A stretch of DNA of 64,000 nt from assembly GCF_051014445.1 (NCBI RefSeq), contig NW_027488377.1:682001-746000 (forward strand). Reading direction: 5' to 3'. Positions 9,031 through 21,300 of the stretch are shown here, in pieces (the first letter of the stretch is position 1; each line of letters starts with the position of its first letter). A model generated the notes under the pieces. The model did not search any database, had not been told where the DNA came from, and was given only the letters and a program-made list of their open reading frames with translations. A program made the position numbers and the translations under genes. The DNA comes from Colletes latitarsis (taxonomy: Eukaryota; Arthropoda; Insecta; Hymenoptera; Colletidae).

Positions 9031-11691
9031 CTTACTAGCTATCTGCTTTCTGACTAGCCTGCTGCTTGCATACTAGCATACTGGTTGCTTACTAGCGTAC
9101 TGCTTGCTATTTAGCTTACTGCTAGCTTAATAGGTGACTGCTTTTTTACTAGCTATCTGCTTTCTTACTAGCTTACTGCTTGCTTATTAGCTTACTGGTT
9201 TGTTACTAACTTACTGCTTTGTTACTAGCTTACTGCTTCCTTACTAACTAACTGCTTTCTTACTAGCCGGCTGCTTGCTTACTAGCATACTGCTTCGCTA
9301 CTTACTTACTGCTTGCATACTAGCATACTGCTTCCTTACTAACTTACTGCTTGCTTAATAGCTTACTGGTTTGTTACTAACTTACTGCTTTGTTACTAGC
9401 TTACTGCTTCCTTACTAACTAACTGCTGCCTTACTAGCCCGCTGCTTGCTTACTAACTAACTGCTGCCTTACTAGCCTGCTGCTTGCGTACTAACTAACT
9501 GCTTCCTTACTAGCCTGCTGCTTGCTTACTAGGATCCTGCTTCCTTACTAACTTCCAGCTCGCTTACTGGCTCACTGCTTGCTTACTATCTTACCACTTG
9601 CATGCTAGCTTACTACCTCCTTACTAGCTACCTGCTATCTTACCAGCTTACTGCTTGCTTACATGCTTACAGCTTGCTTACTGGATTGCTACATGCTTTC
9701 TAGCTTGCCGCTTGCTTACTAGTGTACTGCTAGCTTACTAGCTTGCTGCTTGCTTACTAGCTTACTGCTTGCTTGCTAGCTTACTGCTTGCTTACTTTCT
9801 TGTTGCTTGCTTACTAACTTGCTGCTCGCTTACTAGTTTACTGCTTGCTTCCTGGCTTACAGATTGCTTATGAACTTACTGGTGTTTTACTAACTTACTG
9901 CTTGAATAATTGCTAAATGCTTCCTTACTAGCTTACTGCTAGCTTACTAGCTTACTGCTTGCTCACAAGCTTACTGCATGCTTACTATCATACTGCTAAC
10001 TTACTCTCTTACTGCTTGCTTACTAGCCTGCAGCTTGCTTTCTAGCTTACTGCTTGCCTCACAGCATACTGCTTGGTATCTAGCTTACTGCTTGCTTACT
10101 AACACACAGCTTTCGTAATAGCTAACTGCTATCTGACTAGCCTGCTGCTGCCTCAGAAGCTTACTGCTTACGTATTAGCGTAGTGCTTGCTTAGAAGCTT
10201 ACTGCTTGCTTACTACCCTAATGCTTTCTTCCTACATTCCTGCTCTCTTCCTAACTAACTGCTTTCTTACTAGCCAGCTGCTTGCATACTAGCTTACTGC
10301 TTGCTTACTAGCTTACTGCTAGCTTACTCGCTTTCTGCTTGCTTACTGGCTTGCTGCTTGCTTTCGAGCTTACTAACTTGCTGCTTGCTAACTTGCCTAC
10401 AACTTCCATACATGCCAACTGCTTCCTTACTAGATTACTGCTTTCTTACTAGCTAATTGCTTTCTGACTTGCCAGCTGCTTGATTGCAAGCTTACTGCTT
10501 GCTTAATAGATTGCAACATGCTTTCTAGCTTGCTGCTTGCTCACTAGCACACTGCATTCTAACTAGCTAATTGCTTTCTGACTAGCAAACTGCTTTCTTA
10601 CCAGCTTACTGCTTGCTTTCTAGCATACTGCTTCCTTACTAGCCTCTTGCTCGCTTACTAGCATACTGCTTCCTTACTAGCTTCTTCCTCGCTTACTAGC
10701 TTACAGCTTGCTTACTATCGTACTGCTTGATTACTAGCTACCTCCTTGCTTACCAGCTTACTGCATGCTTAGAAGCATACTGCTTGCTTGCTAGCTTACT
10801 GCATGCTTACTAGCATACTGCTTCCTTACTATCTCCCTGCACGCTTACTAGCTCAGTGCTCGCTTACCAGCTTGCTGCTTGCATACAAGCTTACTGCTTG
10901 CTTTCCAGCACAATGCTTCCTTACTACCTCGCTGCTCGCTTACTAGCTCACCGCTTGCTTAGTATGTTACTGTTTGCAGACTATCATGCTGCTTTCTTAC
11001 TAGCTTCGTGCTCGCTTGCAATCTCACTGCGTGCTTAATACATAACTGCTCTCTTACCGGCTTACAGCTAGCTTACTAGCTTACTGCTTGCTTCCTAGCA
11101 TACCGCTTCCATATTAGCGTCGTGCGTGCTTACTAGCTTACTGCTTGCTCTATAGCTAACTGCTTTCTTTCTAGCTTGCTGCTTGCTTTCTAGCTTACTT
11201 GTTGCTTACCAGCTTCTGCTAGCTTACTAGCGTGTTGCTCCCTTACTAGCATCCTGCTCTCTTACTGGCTCACTGCATGCTTACTAGCTTACGGCTTGCT
11301 TACTTAATTACTGCTTGCTCACAAGCATACTGCTTCCTTACCAGCTTACTGCTTGCTCACCAGCTTACTGCTTGCTTACTAGTTCACTGCTTGCTTAGTA
11401 GCTTATTGCTTGCTTATTAGCTTACTTGATGCTTGCAACCTTACTGATTGCCTTCTATCATGCTGCTACCTTACTAGATTCCTCGTCGCTTACTAGCCCA
11501 CAGCTTGCATACTAGCTCACTGCTTGCTTACTAGCTTACTGCATGCCTACCGGTTTACTGCTTGGTTACTAGCCTACTGCTTCCTTACTAACTAGCTGCT
11601 TTCTTGCTAGCCTGCTGCTTGCTTACTAGCTTGTTGCTTGCTTACTAGCTTGCTGCTTGCTTACTCGCTCGCTGCTTGCATACTATCTTAC

Positions 11692-11694
<3 letters not shown>
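9031..11694 (+). repeat. 19-bp satellite, forward orientation
   Basis: Uninterrupted 2.66-kb array. Local higher-order copies occur: a stretch with cttactggtttgttactaac at about 9190 recurs about 166 bp downstream. There is no gene here; the leucine/alanine-rich open frames are translations of the repeat. Confidence 0.95.
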
Positions 11695-11728
<34 letters not shown>

Positions 11729-12243
11729 TCGTGGGGAAAATCTTCGAAAGACTCCCTCCCACCTCCTTGGGGAGAGGTGGGAGGCGTGTGTGGGATTCCC
11801 CGCGCCCGTACAACGACAGGCGCGGGACCTACCCACTAAAAACCCCACGGTGACCCTTCGGCACGCTTTGGGAGGATACCGGGAATCGCTCGAAGCATTC
11901 TTCCGGTATCCTCCCCGTGCCCGCGCTTTCGCGCCCATCCCCCGGGGGGACAATCGGTCCCCCCAGTAGACACACTGCCTCATAGCGGCGGGACGGGGCC
12001 ACTCCATCCCGCCGCTATCCGTCCCGGGGCCGCGTTTAGTGGCGGCTGCGAGCCCCAACTCGCAACCGCCCGCGACCCCGTTTCCATCCCTCGGCGGCCG
12101 GGCGTTCATGGCCGCACCAGACCGCCGAGGGTGCCTCCCCTTGCGTCGGACCGGTAGGGGAAGGCACTCCTACCCCCAACCGGTCCGACCCGGCGCCGCC
12201 TGGCGGGAGGAGGGTCCCCTCAGGACCCCCCTCCCAGCCTAGG

Positions 12244-14951
12244 TCATCCGCCACGCCGAGGCGGCCGCCCGCGACGCCTCGCGACCGGGCGACGACCTCG
12301 GGCCACCGCACGAGCGCGCGCTTCAGCACGCCGCTGAAGCTCGCGCTCCCTCCCCGCGGCCTCCTTCTGCAACATTACGTTCTCGCAGAAGGAGGCCACG
12401 GCCCTCCACTTCTCCTCGCTGCCGAGCATGGCGCGCACCACGCCCGGCAGCGAGACATCCCGCCCGACGACGCCGACCAGGACACGGCGCTCCCCCTCCC
12501 ACGCGGGGCATACCTCCAGGGTATGATCCGCCGTGTCCTGCTCAGCGTCGCAGTGGCAGCAACGCGCCGTCGGCTCCTTCCCTATCCGGCACAGGTATCT
12601 TCCGAAGCTGCCATGCCCGGAAAATACCTGTGCCATCCGGTAGGTGAGGCTGCCATGGCCTCTGTCCAGCCACTCCTTCAGGAGTGGCCGAACCGCCCCG
12701 ACAGTCCGGTGCCCCGCGTTTGGCAGAGCCAGCCGCTCCTGCCACGCGAGCAACACGGACTGCCGGGCCTGGCGCTTCAAATCGCCCCAAGCAGGTTCCT
12801 GCCCGCCCGGGACCGCCCCCACCCCCGCGCGACGGTCGACGCGGTGCCGGTACATCACCGCGTGCGACCGCGCGAGCAGGTCCATGGGCGGCATCCCCGC
12901 TAGAACCGTCGCCGCCTCATGTGACATGGTCCGATACCCGCGGACGACCCTGAGCGCCATGCGCCTCTGCACCCGACGCAGCATAGTCCGGCCCGCAACA
13001 CCGAGTCGTACGCGATGTTCCACAGGAGTGGCCCGAGGACCGACCCCTGCGGAACACCGCAGTACACCTCCCTCCGCATATCACCATCCCGGCCCGGATA
13101 CTCGATCCACCTGCCGCGGAGATAATCCCCAACGACTGCCCTGAGACAAGGGGGGACTCGATCATATTCGAGTCCCCTCCTTATCTCTTCCCAGGGGAGG
13201 GTGTTAAAGGCATAGGCAATATCCAAGGATATTGCCAATGCCACCCCTCCGCGGGAGACGGCCGCCTCCGAGAGGGCCCTCACACGACCTATCGCGTCGA
13301 TAGTCGATCGGCCCCCCCGGAAACCGAACTGGCAGTCGGCCAGACCGGGATCACACCGCGACAGGTGCTCGACGAGGCGGGCAGCAATCACACGCTCGAA
13401 GAGCTTGCCCACCTCGTCGAGGAGACAAATGGGCCGGTATGCGGAGGGAGACTCCGCGGGCCGACCCTCCTTCCGGAGGAGGACCATCCTCGCCACCTTC
13501 CAACTGGGGGGGAATCGCCGGTCCCTCAGGCAGCGGTCGAACAACCGCCTGAGGTCGGCCCCAAGGACGCCCTGGGTCAAGACCCAAACCCGGCCGGGCA
13601 CACCATCCGGACCCGGGGCCGTGTTACGAACCCCGAGCCGTCTGATGGCCGCTGCCAGCTCCTCCTGCGTGACCCCCAGCTCGGCCGTCCACTCCACTGG
13701 GACAGCCGCCGCCGCCGGAGGACGCGGTCCCCTCTCCCCAATTGGGAAGTGTGTATTGACCACGTCCTCCAGCAGCCGGGGGTCAAGACCCTCGGTGACG
13801 GGGGGCGCCCACGGGCGGAGCTTATTCAGCACCACCTTATATGGGCGCCCCCATGGATCGTCATCAAGGGTCTGGAGGAGCTCCTTCCATGCCTGGGTCT
13901 TGGCCCGTTTGATGGCGACCTGCAGAGCAACCCGCGCCACGCGGTATGCTCCATACAGGTCATCAGCTGCCCTCGCTCGCGCCACGCCGTCGCCTGTACG
14001 TTGACGACGGCGTGCGCGGGTGTACTGGCGTCGGGCGCGGACAGTCGCGACTCGCAACTCCGCGATCGCGTCCGACCACCAGTACACCGCCCGGCGAGGA
14101 GAAGCCCGCCCGACCCGAGGCATCGCCGCGTCGCAAATACCCGCGACCAATGCTCCGAGCCGGGCGACCTCCTCCTCTATGCTCGGCAACTCGGCCGCTC
14201 CCTGCGGCCAAGTTGCAGCGAGGGCAGCTGCCATCAGGGCGTCCTTGTCCAGGCGCCGAAGCGCCCAGCGGCGTGGTGGGGTGCCACGCAGGCGGCCGTG
14301 TCGGGATGCACTCGCGGCGGCAGAGACCTCCATCCGGATGTACCGGTGATCGGAGAGTGTCTCTGCCCCCGTGACCACGTGCCAACCCGACACCATGCGC
14401 ACGGCGTTGGGGGTCGCGAATCCAACATCCACGATGGACCCCCCATATCGCCGCACGCATGTGTGCTCCGACCCCCGGTTCAATACCCGGAGGTCGAGCC
14501 CCGCCGCCCAATCGTCCAGGATCCCGCCGCGAACGGAGGTCCTGGGGGATCCCCAAGCCACCGACTTGGCATTAAAATCCCCCAGGACCAGCACCGGCCG
14601 GGCCGCGTAGCGCTGCACGCATGCCGCGACCTCGGCCAGGTACAGCTCGAACGCAGCGTGACCGCTACGGGGCGAAATGTAGCACCCCACCACAGCGACT
14701 CCGCCCCAGTCCACGGCGACGAATCCCCGACCGCGCTCCAACAAGGAGAACGGTGGGGACCCGTCGCCCCCTCCCCATACCGTCGCCACCAAGCCGTCCG
14801 CGTCGCCCACCCAATGAGGGTGATCAGGGACGCGGTACGGCTCGGCGGCGACCGCCAGGCCAACCCCCCACTCCGCGACGACTTGGGACATCAAGTCCTG
14901 TGCCGCGCGGCAGTGGTTGAGGTTGGCCTGGAGGAGGAGGCGGGGCGGCAT
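12244..14951 (-). pseudogene. ORF2 of copy D, deleted and frameshifted
   Basis: Starts at the ATG of the TAATG overlap (14951) and is open through the endonuclease and the first half of the reverse transcriptase, including SLDIAYAF (N to Y change) and GVPQGSVLGPLL. At about 12987 the frame jumps from the leucine of SVLRAG to a point 475 bp further on. That removes the catalytic YADD box and shifts the frame; the C-terminal part, with the CCHC finger, is open in another frame down to 12244. It is not functional as an RT. Confidence 0.92.
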
Positions 14952-16812
14952 TAATTAATGGCCGCGCCAGCCTCCTCCCGGCCGTCCGTCCCCGTAGCAC
15001 CGTCCACCTCCATGGAGGACGATGCCACCGCCCTCGGCACCGGAGCCGGTGCAGCCCGCCTCTTCCTCTCCTTCCGGGAGGGGGGGGGGAGCACTTCTTG
15101 CTCCCCACCCTGTGATCGGCTGGCCTCCCCATGTCCGCACACAGCGGGCAGTGGGGGGCCGCCGAGCACTGGCTCGCACGGTGCTCTTTGGCACCGCAGC
15201 GGTCCACCGGCGAGGTGCACCACTGCCTCACGTGCCCCAATTCGAGGCAGCGGTGACACTGGAGCGGGCGCGGCGCGAGGATTTCCACTCGCGCCGAAAC
15301 CCACCCCACCAACACCCTCCCGGATTCCGCCACCTTACGGGCGGCGGAGAGGGGGCACCGGGCCCACACCGACCCGAGGCCGGAGGGCGACCTGCGGATC
15401 TCTCCGATCCGCAGGTCCTCCACAGGACAGTCCCCCGCCCTCGCAAGGGCACGGGACACATCCTGTGCGCTGACCGAGTTGTCCAGCCCACAAACGCGCA
15501 TCTCCGTGCGCTTCGTGGGCCGGGCGACCCGGACACCTCGCTCGCCCAGCTGCTCCCGGAGCCTCTGGGCGAGACGATCCGCCTTCGCGCCGCCTTCTGC
15601 ACCGGGGATCTCCAGCAAGAGACCCCCGGTCACGGCCCTCTTCGCCCTCACGGAGGCGATGCCCAGCTCTTCCAGGGAGATATTCTCCCTGGCGAGCCGC
15701 ATCGCCTCCGCGAGGGTCAGGTCGCCCCCCTGCGCAACGGTCAGCGTCACCGCTGCCGTTTTTGGGGGACGACCTGGTCGTGCCTTCCCGACCTTCGCGG
15801 CCTTTACCTTGGCCGGCGGCGGCGGAGGCGGAGGCTGCGGTTGCGAGGCCTTCCTCGCCGCCCGCTTCGCCTTCCGCCCCACAACCTGACTCCACGCCAC
15901 CCCCCCTTGGGAGGGTGCTGTGGAGGACGCGACCACCGCGACCACGGGTACACCACCCCCCTTGGGGGTCGCGACCCGGGGCCCTGGTGCCGCAACACTG
16001 GGCGGAGCCTTCACTCCGCCCTTCTTTGCCTTCCCCGACTGTACCGGAACAGGTCGGGGAGGCACCGCCTTCCTGCTGACCGCTCTTCCGGCGAGGAGCT
16101 CCTCCCGGAAGGCGGCCAGCTTGCCATCAATCATGTCCCCAATCCTCCTCAGAAGATCGTCTTCTGAGGAGGACGGGGACTTCTTCACGGGCGGAGTGCG
16201 GGTGGAGGGGCCCGCGGTGCCCCGCACCACTGCCGCCGCACTCCGCTTATTTACCTCCGCCGAGGGACGCGGCGGTGGAGGAGGAGGGAGGATGGGAGGG
16301 AGGGCCGCGCTGTTCCACAGCGCCTCTGCCCTCCTCCTCCCCTGTCGCCCCTCCTCCAACAGGAGCTGCAGACGGGCGTTCCGCCCTCTGAGCTCCCGCG
16401 CCGCCTCCCTCATTTCCTCCGCCGCGGCCTTCAGGGCCGCCGCGCCACCACTTTTCTGCCCCTTAAAGGCGCAGGCAGCGGCGACTTTCTCCACCCGCCT
16501 CAGGCACGAGGAGATCCTCTCCGATATCTCCTCGGTCACCTCGTCCCTGAGGCAACTCAGCCTCACCGACGGGCTCATCGCCCCGCCCACCTCGACGACG
16601 GCCTGCCCCGTCCTCTTCCTCTTAGAGCCTATGAGGCTCCTGGTGGAGGAGAAGGACGAGACTGACGCAGTCTCGTCGTCCTCCTCCACCTTCCACGAAG
16701 CCGGGCCAGGCGCTGGAGGCGGCGCGAGCGCCGTCACTCCAGTCCCAACACCGCCTTCGTCCTCCCCCTCTGACTTACGCCGTCCCATCCCCGTTTTAAT
16801 ATTGAACTCCAT
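14824..16812 (-). CDS. ORF1 (gag-like) of copy D, knuckle 2 damaged
   Basis: Open frame of 662 codons starting at ATG 16812 (MEFNIKTGMG). The N-terminal residues are like copy F (MEYKIKTVMG) and unlike B and C (MDTENKMGMG). Coiled-coil, proline run and gag domain follow as in copy B. The first knuckle is intact, but an 18-bp in-frame deletion joins VDR to CGAKEHRASQC, so the second knuckle lacks its first cysteine. The third knuckle is present. A run of ten C then places the frame past the TAATG, so the open frame continues over ORF2 to 14824. Confidence 0.83.
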   Translation of the reverse strand: MEFNIKTGMGRRKSEGEDEGGVGTGVTALAPPPAPGPASWKVEEDDETASVSSFSSTRSLIGSKRKRTGQAVVEVGGAMSPSVRLSCLRDEVTEEISERISSCLRRVEKVAAACAFKGQKSGGAAALKAAAEEMREAARELRGRNARLQLLLEEGRQGRRRAEALWNSAALPPILPPPPPPRPSAEVNKRSAAAVVRGTAGPSTRTPPVKKSPSSSEDDLLRRIGDMIDGKLAAFREELLAGRAVSRKAVPPRPVPVQSGKAKKGGVKAPPSVAAPGPRVATPKGGGVPVVAVVASSTAPSQGGVAWSQVVGRKAKRAARKASQPQPPPPPPPAKVKAAKVGKARPGRPPKTAAVTLTVAQGGDLTLAEAMRLARENISLEELGIASVRAKRAVTGGLLLEIPGAEGGAKADRLAQRLREQLGERGVRVARPTKRTEMRVCGLDNSVSAQDVSRALARAGDCPVEDLRIGEIRRSPSGLGSVWARCPLSAARKVAESGRVLVGWVSARVEILAPRPLQCHRCLELGHVRQWCTSPVDRCGAKEHRASQCSAAPHCPLCADMGRPADHRVGSKKCSPPPPGRRGRGGLHRLRCRGRWHRPPWRWTVLRGRTAGRRLARPLINAAPPPPPGQPQPLPRGTGLDVPSRRGVGGWPGGRRRAVPRP

Positions 16813-17197
16813 AATATTCCCACGTGCAGGTCGGAAGAAAAGGTCCGCCCGGGCAGAGCCGCCTTACCCGGGTAAGCCTATATACTCCGGGGGTTCGGCA
16901 GGTTCCCCGGAGGTGGTCGCTTGGGATTGGGCCTTCTCCCCCAACCATGCATCCCATCGCCGCGCACCATAGCTTAGGATTGGAGGGCGATTTTATAGAG
17001 TCGCCATACTCGTGGCCCAGGCGGTTAAGCCAAGACCCCCGTTCCTCCTGCCGTCACGTACCATTCACAAAACCAATAGGGAATTGTGAATGGGTCGTTG
17101 TGACGACCAACAGGAGGCTTACGGTGTGTGTATGACTCGGGTACCCCGGGTTCGTTAAGCCCGTACTGCAGCTGAAAGGCTGGCAGCCCCTGAGGGA
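16813..17197 (-). promoter_or_regulatory. 5' UTR of R1s copy D
   Basis: Leader of about 385 bases between the 5' end and the ORF1 ATG. It holds the same long inverted repeat as copy C (outer CCTCCTG/CAGGAGG, middle CGTCAC/GTGACG, inner CCATTCACAA/TTGTGAATGG), lying at about 17048-17121. The sequence just before the ATG (ccgacctgcacgtgggaata in the sense direction) is of the copy-F type. Confidence 0.7.
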
Positions 17198-17355
17198 AAA
17201 TTACCCGTGTACTGCGCAATGATCGGTATTTGGTAGAGAAAGTAGGTGAGCACGAGGGGCCACGACAAACATCGACAACTGCAGAATACTTGAAATCGAG
17301 GATTGAGGACCTAGAAGATGCATTGACGGATAGTGAGAATACATCTGATATCTGA
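17198..17355 (+). pseudogene. Gypsy pol 3' end (integrase C-terminus), displaced and inverted
   Basis: A reading frame continues from the first base of the flank to a TGA at 17353-17355. It supplies about 50 residues: the end of the integrase C-terminal barrel (RNDRYLVEKVG) and an acidic tail (EDLEDALTDSENTSD). It picks up in phase exactly where the minus-strand pol ORF at 30665 is interrupted (the ITRVL residues). The first 15 bases, aaattacccgtgtac, are the reverse complement of 30665-30679 and are therefore one half of a target-site duplication. The rest of the same gene is 13.4 kb away on the other strand. Confidence 0.9.
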
Positions 17356-17674
17356 GAGCAGATATCTCTGCAGGATGGCCGAATGTGGTGTGTGTGTGTG
17401 TATGGTATGTGTGAATCATGAGTGGTATGAGTAAGCGACGAATGCTTGGAGCCGAATGATTGTTTATGCAATGGTATCGATGCCGATGACGTCAATGTTG
17501 CGGGTGGCGTCATTCGTTTAGAAGACGCACAAAAAAGGGCAGAGTCGAGCGAACCGTCGAAGAGTCCACACGAGCGAGTTAAGACGTAGCGAGTTATATT
17601 TTTACCACCTCTATTTTATTTCATGTTCAAGTAAACTTAACATCTTGTATTCTGTTTTAATTTTATTTCCTACA
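17356..17674 (+). repeat. Gypsy 3' noncoding / probable 3' LTR remnant
   Basis: Unique sequence between the pol stop codon and the start of the satellite at about 17675. It holds a (gt)n stretch near 17388-17402, a run of A followed by gggcagag near 17530, and ends in cctaca, consistent with an LTR terminus. The 5' LTR is not in the window, so LTR limits cannot be fixed by comparison. Confidence 0.5.
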
Positions 17675-18713
17675 CTAGTAAGCTACAAGTAAGCAATTAA
17701 GCTAGCAGCAGGCTAGTAAGGAAGCAGTATGCTAGTGAGCAAGCAGTATGCGTGTAACAAAGCAGTTAGCTTGTACGAGAGCAGTATGCTAGTAAGCAAG
17801 CAGTAGTCGTGTAAGCTAGCAGTAAGGTAGTAAGCAAGTAGTGAGCCAGCAAGCGCGCAGGAAGCTAGTAAGGAAGCAGCATGACAGTAAGAAAGCAGGA
17901 AGCTAGTAAGCGTGCAGTGAGCTATTAAGCAAGCAGTGAGCTAGTTAGCGAGCAGGAAGCTAGAAAGGAAGCAGGATGCTAGAAAGCAAGCAGTTAGCTA
18001 GGAAGAAACAGGTATGCTACTAAGCGAGCAACTGGCTGGTAAGGATGCAGTTAGCTAGTAAGGAAGCAACAAGCTAGTAAGCAAGCGGTAATCTAGTAAG
18101 CGAGCAGGGAGCTAGTAAGGGAGCGGAATGCTAGTAAGCAAGCAGTATCCTAGTAAGCAACCAGTAAGATATTAGACAAGCAGCAGCCTAGTAAGGAAAC
18201 TGTTACCTAGCAAACAACCCGTATGATAAGAAGGAAGCAGGATGGTGGTAAGATAGCAGTTATCTAGTAAGCATACAGTAAGATAGTAAGCAGGCAGGAT
18301 GATAGTAAGCAAGGAGTAAGCTGGTAAGCAAGCAGTGAGCTAGTGAGCGAGCAGGGAGCTAGTAAGGAAGCAGAAGTCTAGTAAACAAGCAGTAAGCTAG
18401 TAAGATACCAGTTAGGTAGTAAGCTAACAGTAAGCTGGTAGGCATGCAGTAAGCTAGTATGCAAGCAGTAAGCTAGCAAGGAGGCAATATGCTAGTAAGC
18501 AAGCAGCAAGCTAGTAAGCAAGCGGTAATCTAGTAAGCGAGCAGGGAGCTAGTAAGGAAGCAGAATGCTAGTAAGCAAGCAGTATCCTAGTAAGCAACCA
18601 GTAAGCTAGCAAGCAATCTGTAATCTAGTAAGAAAGCAGTATGCTATTAAGCAAGCTGGGAGATAGTAAGCGAGCAGTATGCTTGAAACCAAGTTGTAAG
18701 CTTGTAAGCAAGC
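17675..18713 (-). repeat. 19-bp satellite, inverted orientation
   Basis: The same unit reads as GCAAGCAGTAAGCTAGTAA on the plus strand, opposite to all satellite left of copy D. Confidence 0.93.
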
Positions 18714-18718
18714 AGTAC
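18714..18718. repeat. 5-bp target duplication AGTAC, left
   Basis: AGTAC at the end of the satellite, repeated at 20585-20589. Joining the two sides restores an uninterrupted satellite unit. Confidence 0.75.
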
Positions 18719-20584
18719 TGTTAAAGTACTAAGGGACTTTAACGTGTGTCCGGATGAGGAAACAGACAGGGAGAGAAAATGTTACAAGTTTTTCAATAGA
18801 GTATTTATTACAAAAATATAAATGAACTATTTATAACATTTTAACAAAACAAAACTAGAAACTAAAAGAAAAAACTGACGACGGCTCCTATTGCGGCCTC
18901 GTCTCCTCTTTTTTAGTCTCCTTATTTCAATTTTTACTGCGGAGGCTTTCTGAAACAAAAAAATCCGCCTAATAAATACATTTGCGGACAAGTCAACAAA
19001 CGCGCGCTCGTCAGCTGTTTCTCGCGCTCCAGTGACAGTCTGGTGTGCTTGGAGGGGAGAGCTGGCTGGCTATCTAGCGCTATAGCTAGTGGACTGTATA
19101 TTTTTTTCTTTCTGGTCGATGAGATTCTCTTTCTACGATCTCACCGACGCGCACAACCGGGTAGACGAGCTTTTCTCCGTTCTACTGGGTTCTCTTTGCA
19201 ATGCCACGGACGGGAAACCAAATGGAGGTTGTAAGGCTCCAAGAGGCTACATCCCGCGAGCACGCTCCCCGTGCGGGTGACGTTTCTACACCACCCACGC
19301 AAGAGGACGTCTTGTCCTGGTTCGGCTCCCTCGTCAGCTGCTCCTCAGGAGCGACCTGCGGTATGCACACGTGGTTGCCAAGCCGGCGATTCCTTCATCA
19401 AAGGAACGCCCGGCAGCCAGCCGTGGCTACCTCGACGGAGGCTCCTGTGTTCCGAGGAACTGGCCTGCGGCTCACCGGTTCAGGACTCAATCCCCTGCAA
19501 TTCCAACCACCCTACGTTCACGGCCCAGTGTGGTCGACTCACAGCTGGTAGTGGGTGTAGCGATGGAAGGAAGGCTCTTCGAACCCTTTGCTCCACCGTA
19601 CGCTTAGGCTCTACTTATTGTCCCCTCACGACGGTATATTGGAGCGGGTTCTCCGACGCCCGATGCACGGAGAGCACCACGAAGTGATATTCTTCCTGAA
19701 TATCTATCTTCCGGTTGCTCCTACGCCGTATAGCTCTAATCTTGGTCGGTGTACTCTCAGTGGTACACAGGACGGGTGGTTCCAGTGGGTTTCATATGAC
19801 CTCTACGAACGGTGAACTACCACTAGGTGATACCAGTATGTCGGTATCAGCCTTCCAGTAGCTCTAACCGGATAATTGGAAGAAGACTCAAGGCGATCCA
19901 CACCGAATCTCCAACGTCGCAGTCGCATCCACGAACTGCAACGTTCAATCACAATCCTGCGTCTACGATCGCTTTACACTCGACGTGCCTTGCAATCGCT
20001 GCAACGTCAGGCAGATTGTCCGTTTTCTGGGGAAAATCTCAGGTCGCTATGACGAGATTTTCCAATAAACTATTTGTCCGCAAACTGATTCTATTACGAG
20101 GAGCGAGATCGACTCATCCTCCTCGGACCTCGTAGGGAAATGGGAACGCGACCGTCACAAGGTCCGCTCTCGATCGCCGACGGCTCAAGAAAGAACCGTG
20201 ACGATCTGCAAGCAGCGACGGCCGCGGCCGGCTCCGTCGCGCAAGCGCAGAACCGGGTAGCTACGCCTCGCGTTGCTGGGCCCGGGCTGCTACGCGCCGC
20301 GTGGCCACGGCGCGGCGCTGCCGTGTTTCGTCTATCGATTTTTTTCCGATAGATCTCTTTTCTCTCTCTTTCTCAGCGCTAACAACACATTCCTAGAATT
20401 TGTTCCAAAACTCGAGAATTTCAGTGAAGCTAGCTTGAAAAAACACGTAAATAGCCGCGGTATACTAATCTGAACGATGGAAAATTTCCATGTCAGCACA
20501 ACCATCTAGAATTACGCGAATTCAATATAGATACGGGCATCGCGGCCGAGTTTCTGCGTCTCGGACTCATGCGATATTTAAACA
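18719..20584. mobile_element. Probable solo LTR (TG...CA, 1866 bp)
   Basis: A non-satellite insert beginning TGTTAAAGTAC and ending ATATTTAAACA, thus TG...CA, flanked by direct 5-bp copies of AGTAC from the satellite. This is the footprint of LTR-retrotransposon integration followed by LTR-LTR recombination. No retroviral domains are visible, and the short ORFs have no recognisable motif. BEL/Pao or Gypsy families with long LTRs are candidates. Strand is not determined. A non-autonomous TRIM-like element is the alternative. Confidence 0.65.
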
Positions 20585-21300
20585 AGTACGCTGGTAAGCA
20601 TGCAGTGAGATAGTAAGCTAGCAATGAGCTAGTATCGGAGCAGCAGGCTAGTAAGAAAGTAATTAGCTACTAAGGAAGTAGTACGCTAGTAAGCAAGCAG
20701 TAAGCTACTATGCAAGCAGTTAGCTGGTCAGATCGAAGCAGGCTAGTAAGAAAACTATTAGCTAGTGAGAGAACAGCGTGCTAGTAACCAAGCAGTAAGC
20801 TACAAAGCAAGCAGCAAGCCACTAAGAAAGCAATTAGCTTCTAAGCGAGCAGGATGCTAGTAAGGAATCACTATGCTAGTAAGCAAGCAGTAAGATAGTA
20901 AGCAACCAGTAAGCTAGTAAGCAAGCAGCAGGCTATTAAGAAAACAGTTAGTTACTACCAAAGAAGAAAGCTAGTAAGCAAGCAGGAAGCTATTAAAGAA
21001 GTGTTAGGCTAGTAAGTGACCAATAAGTTCATAAGAAAGCAGTAAGTTAGGAAGAAAGCAGGAATGTAGGAAGGTAGCAGTCAGGTAGTAAGCAAGGAGT
21101 AAGCTAGTGACAAGCAGTAAGCTAGTAAGCACGCAGTGAGCTAATAAGCGTGGAGAAAACTAGTAACGAAGCAGTATGATAGCATGCAAGCAGTATGCTA
21201 GCAAGCAACCAGTAGGCCGGGAAGCAAGCAGGAAGCGAGTATGCTAGCAGTAAGCTAATAAGCAAGCAGTAATCTTCTAAGCAATCCGTGAGCTAGTAAA

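Larger units (their letters stand above)
11695..17197 (-). mobile_element. R1s copy D, nearly full length, internally deleted
   Basis: Minus-strand element from a 33-T run (11695-11727, its poly(A) tail) to the family 5' end (ccctgaggg) at about 17196, 5.5 kb. About 475 bp of the reverse transcriptase region is missing near 12987, equivalent to 28915-29389 of copy C. The two flanks do not belong together: satellite lies at the 3' end and Gypsy pol sequence at the 5' end, so no target duplication spans it. The first part of ORF1 and its leader resemble the older copy F, whereas the rest resembles copies B and C. Copies C and D share private variants near the ORF2 C-terminus (LTYRMAQ instead of LTYRLAQ). 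Confidence 0.93.

Noticed and set aside
19043..20352. Several short frames within the TG...CA element
   Set aside because: Overlapping frames in all phases without domain or coding pattern; typical of LTR sequence.
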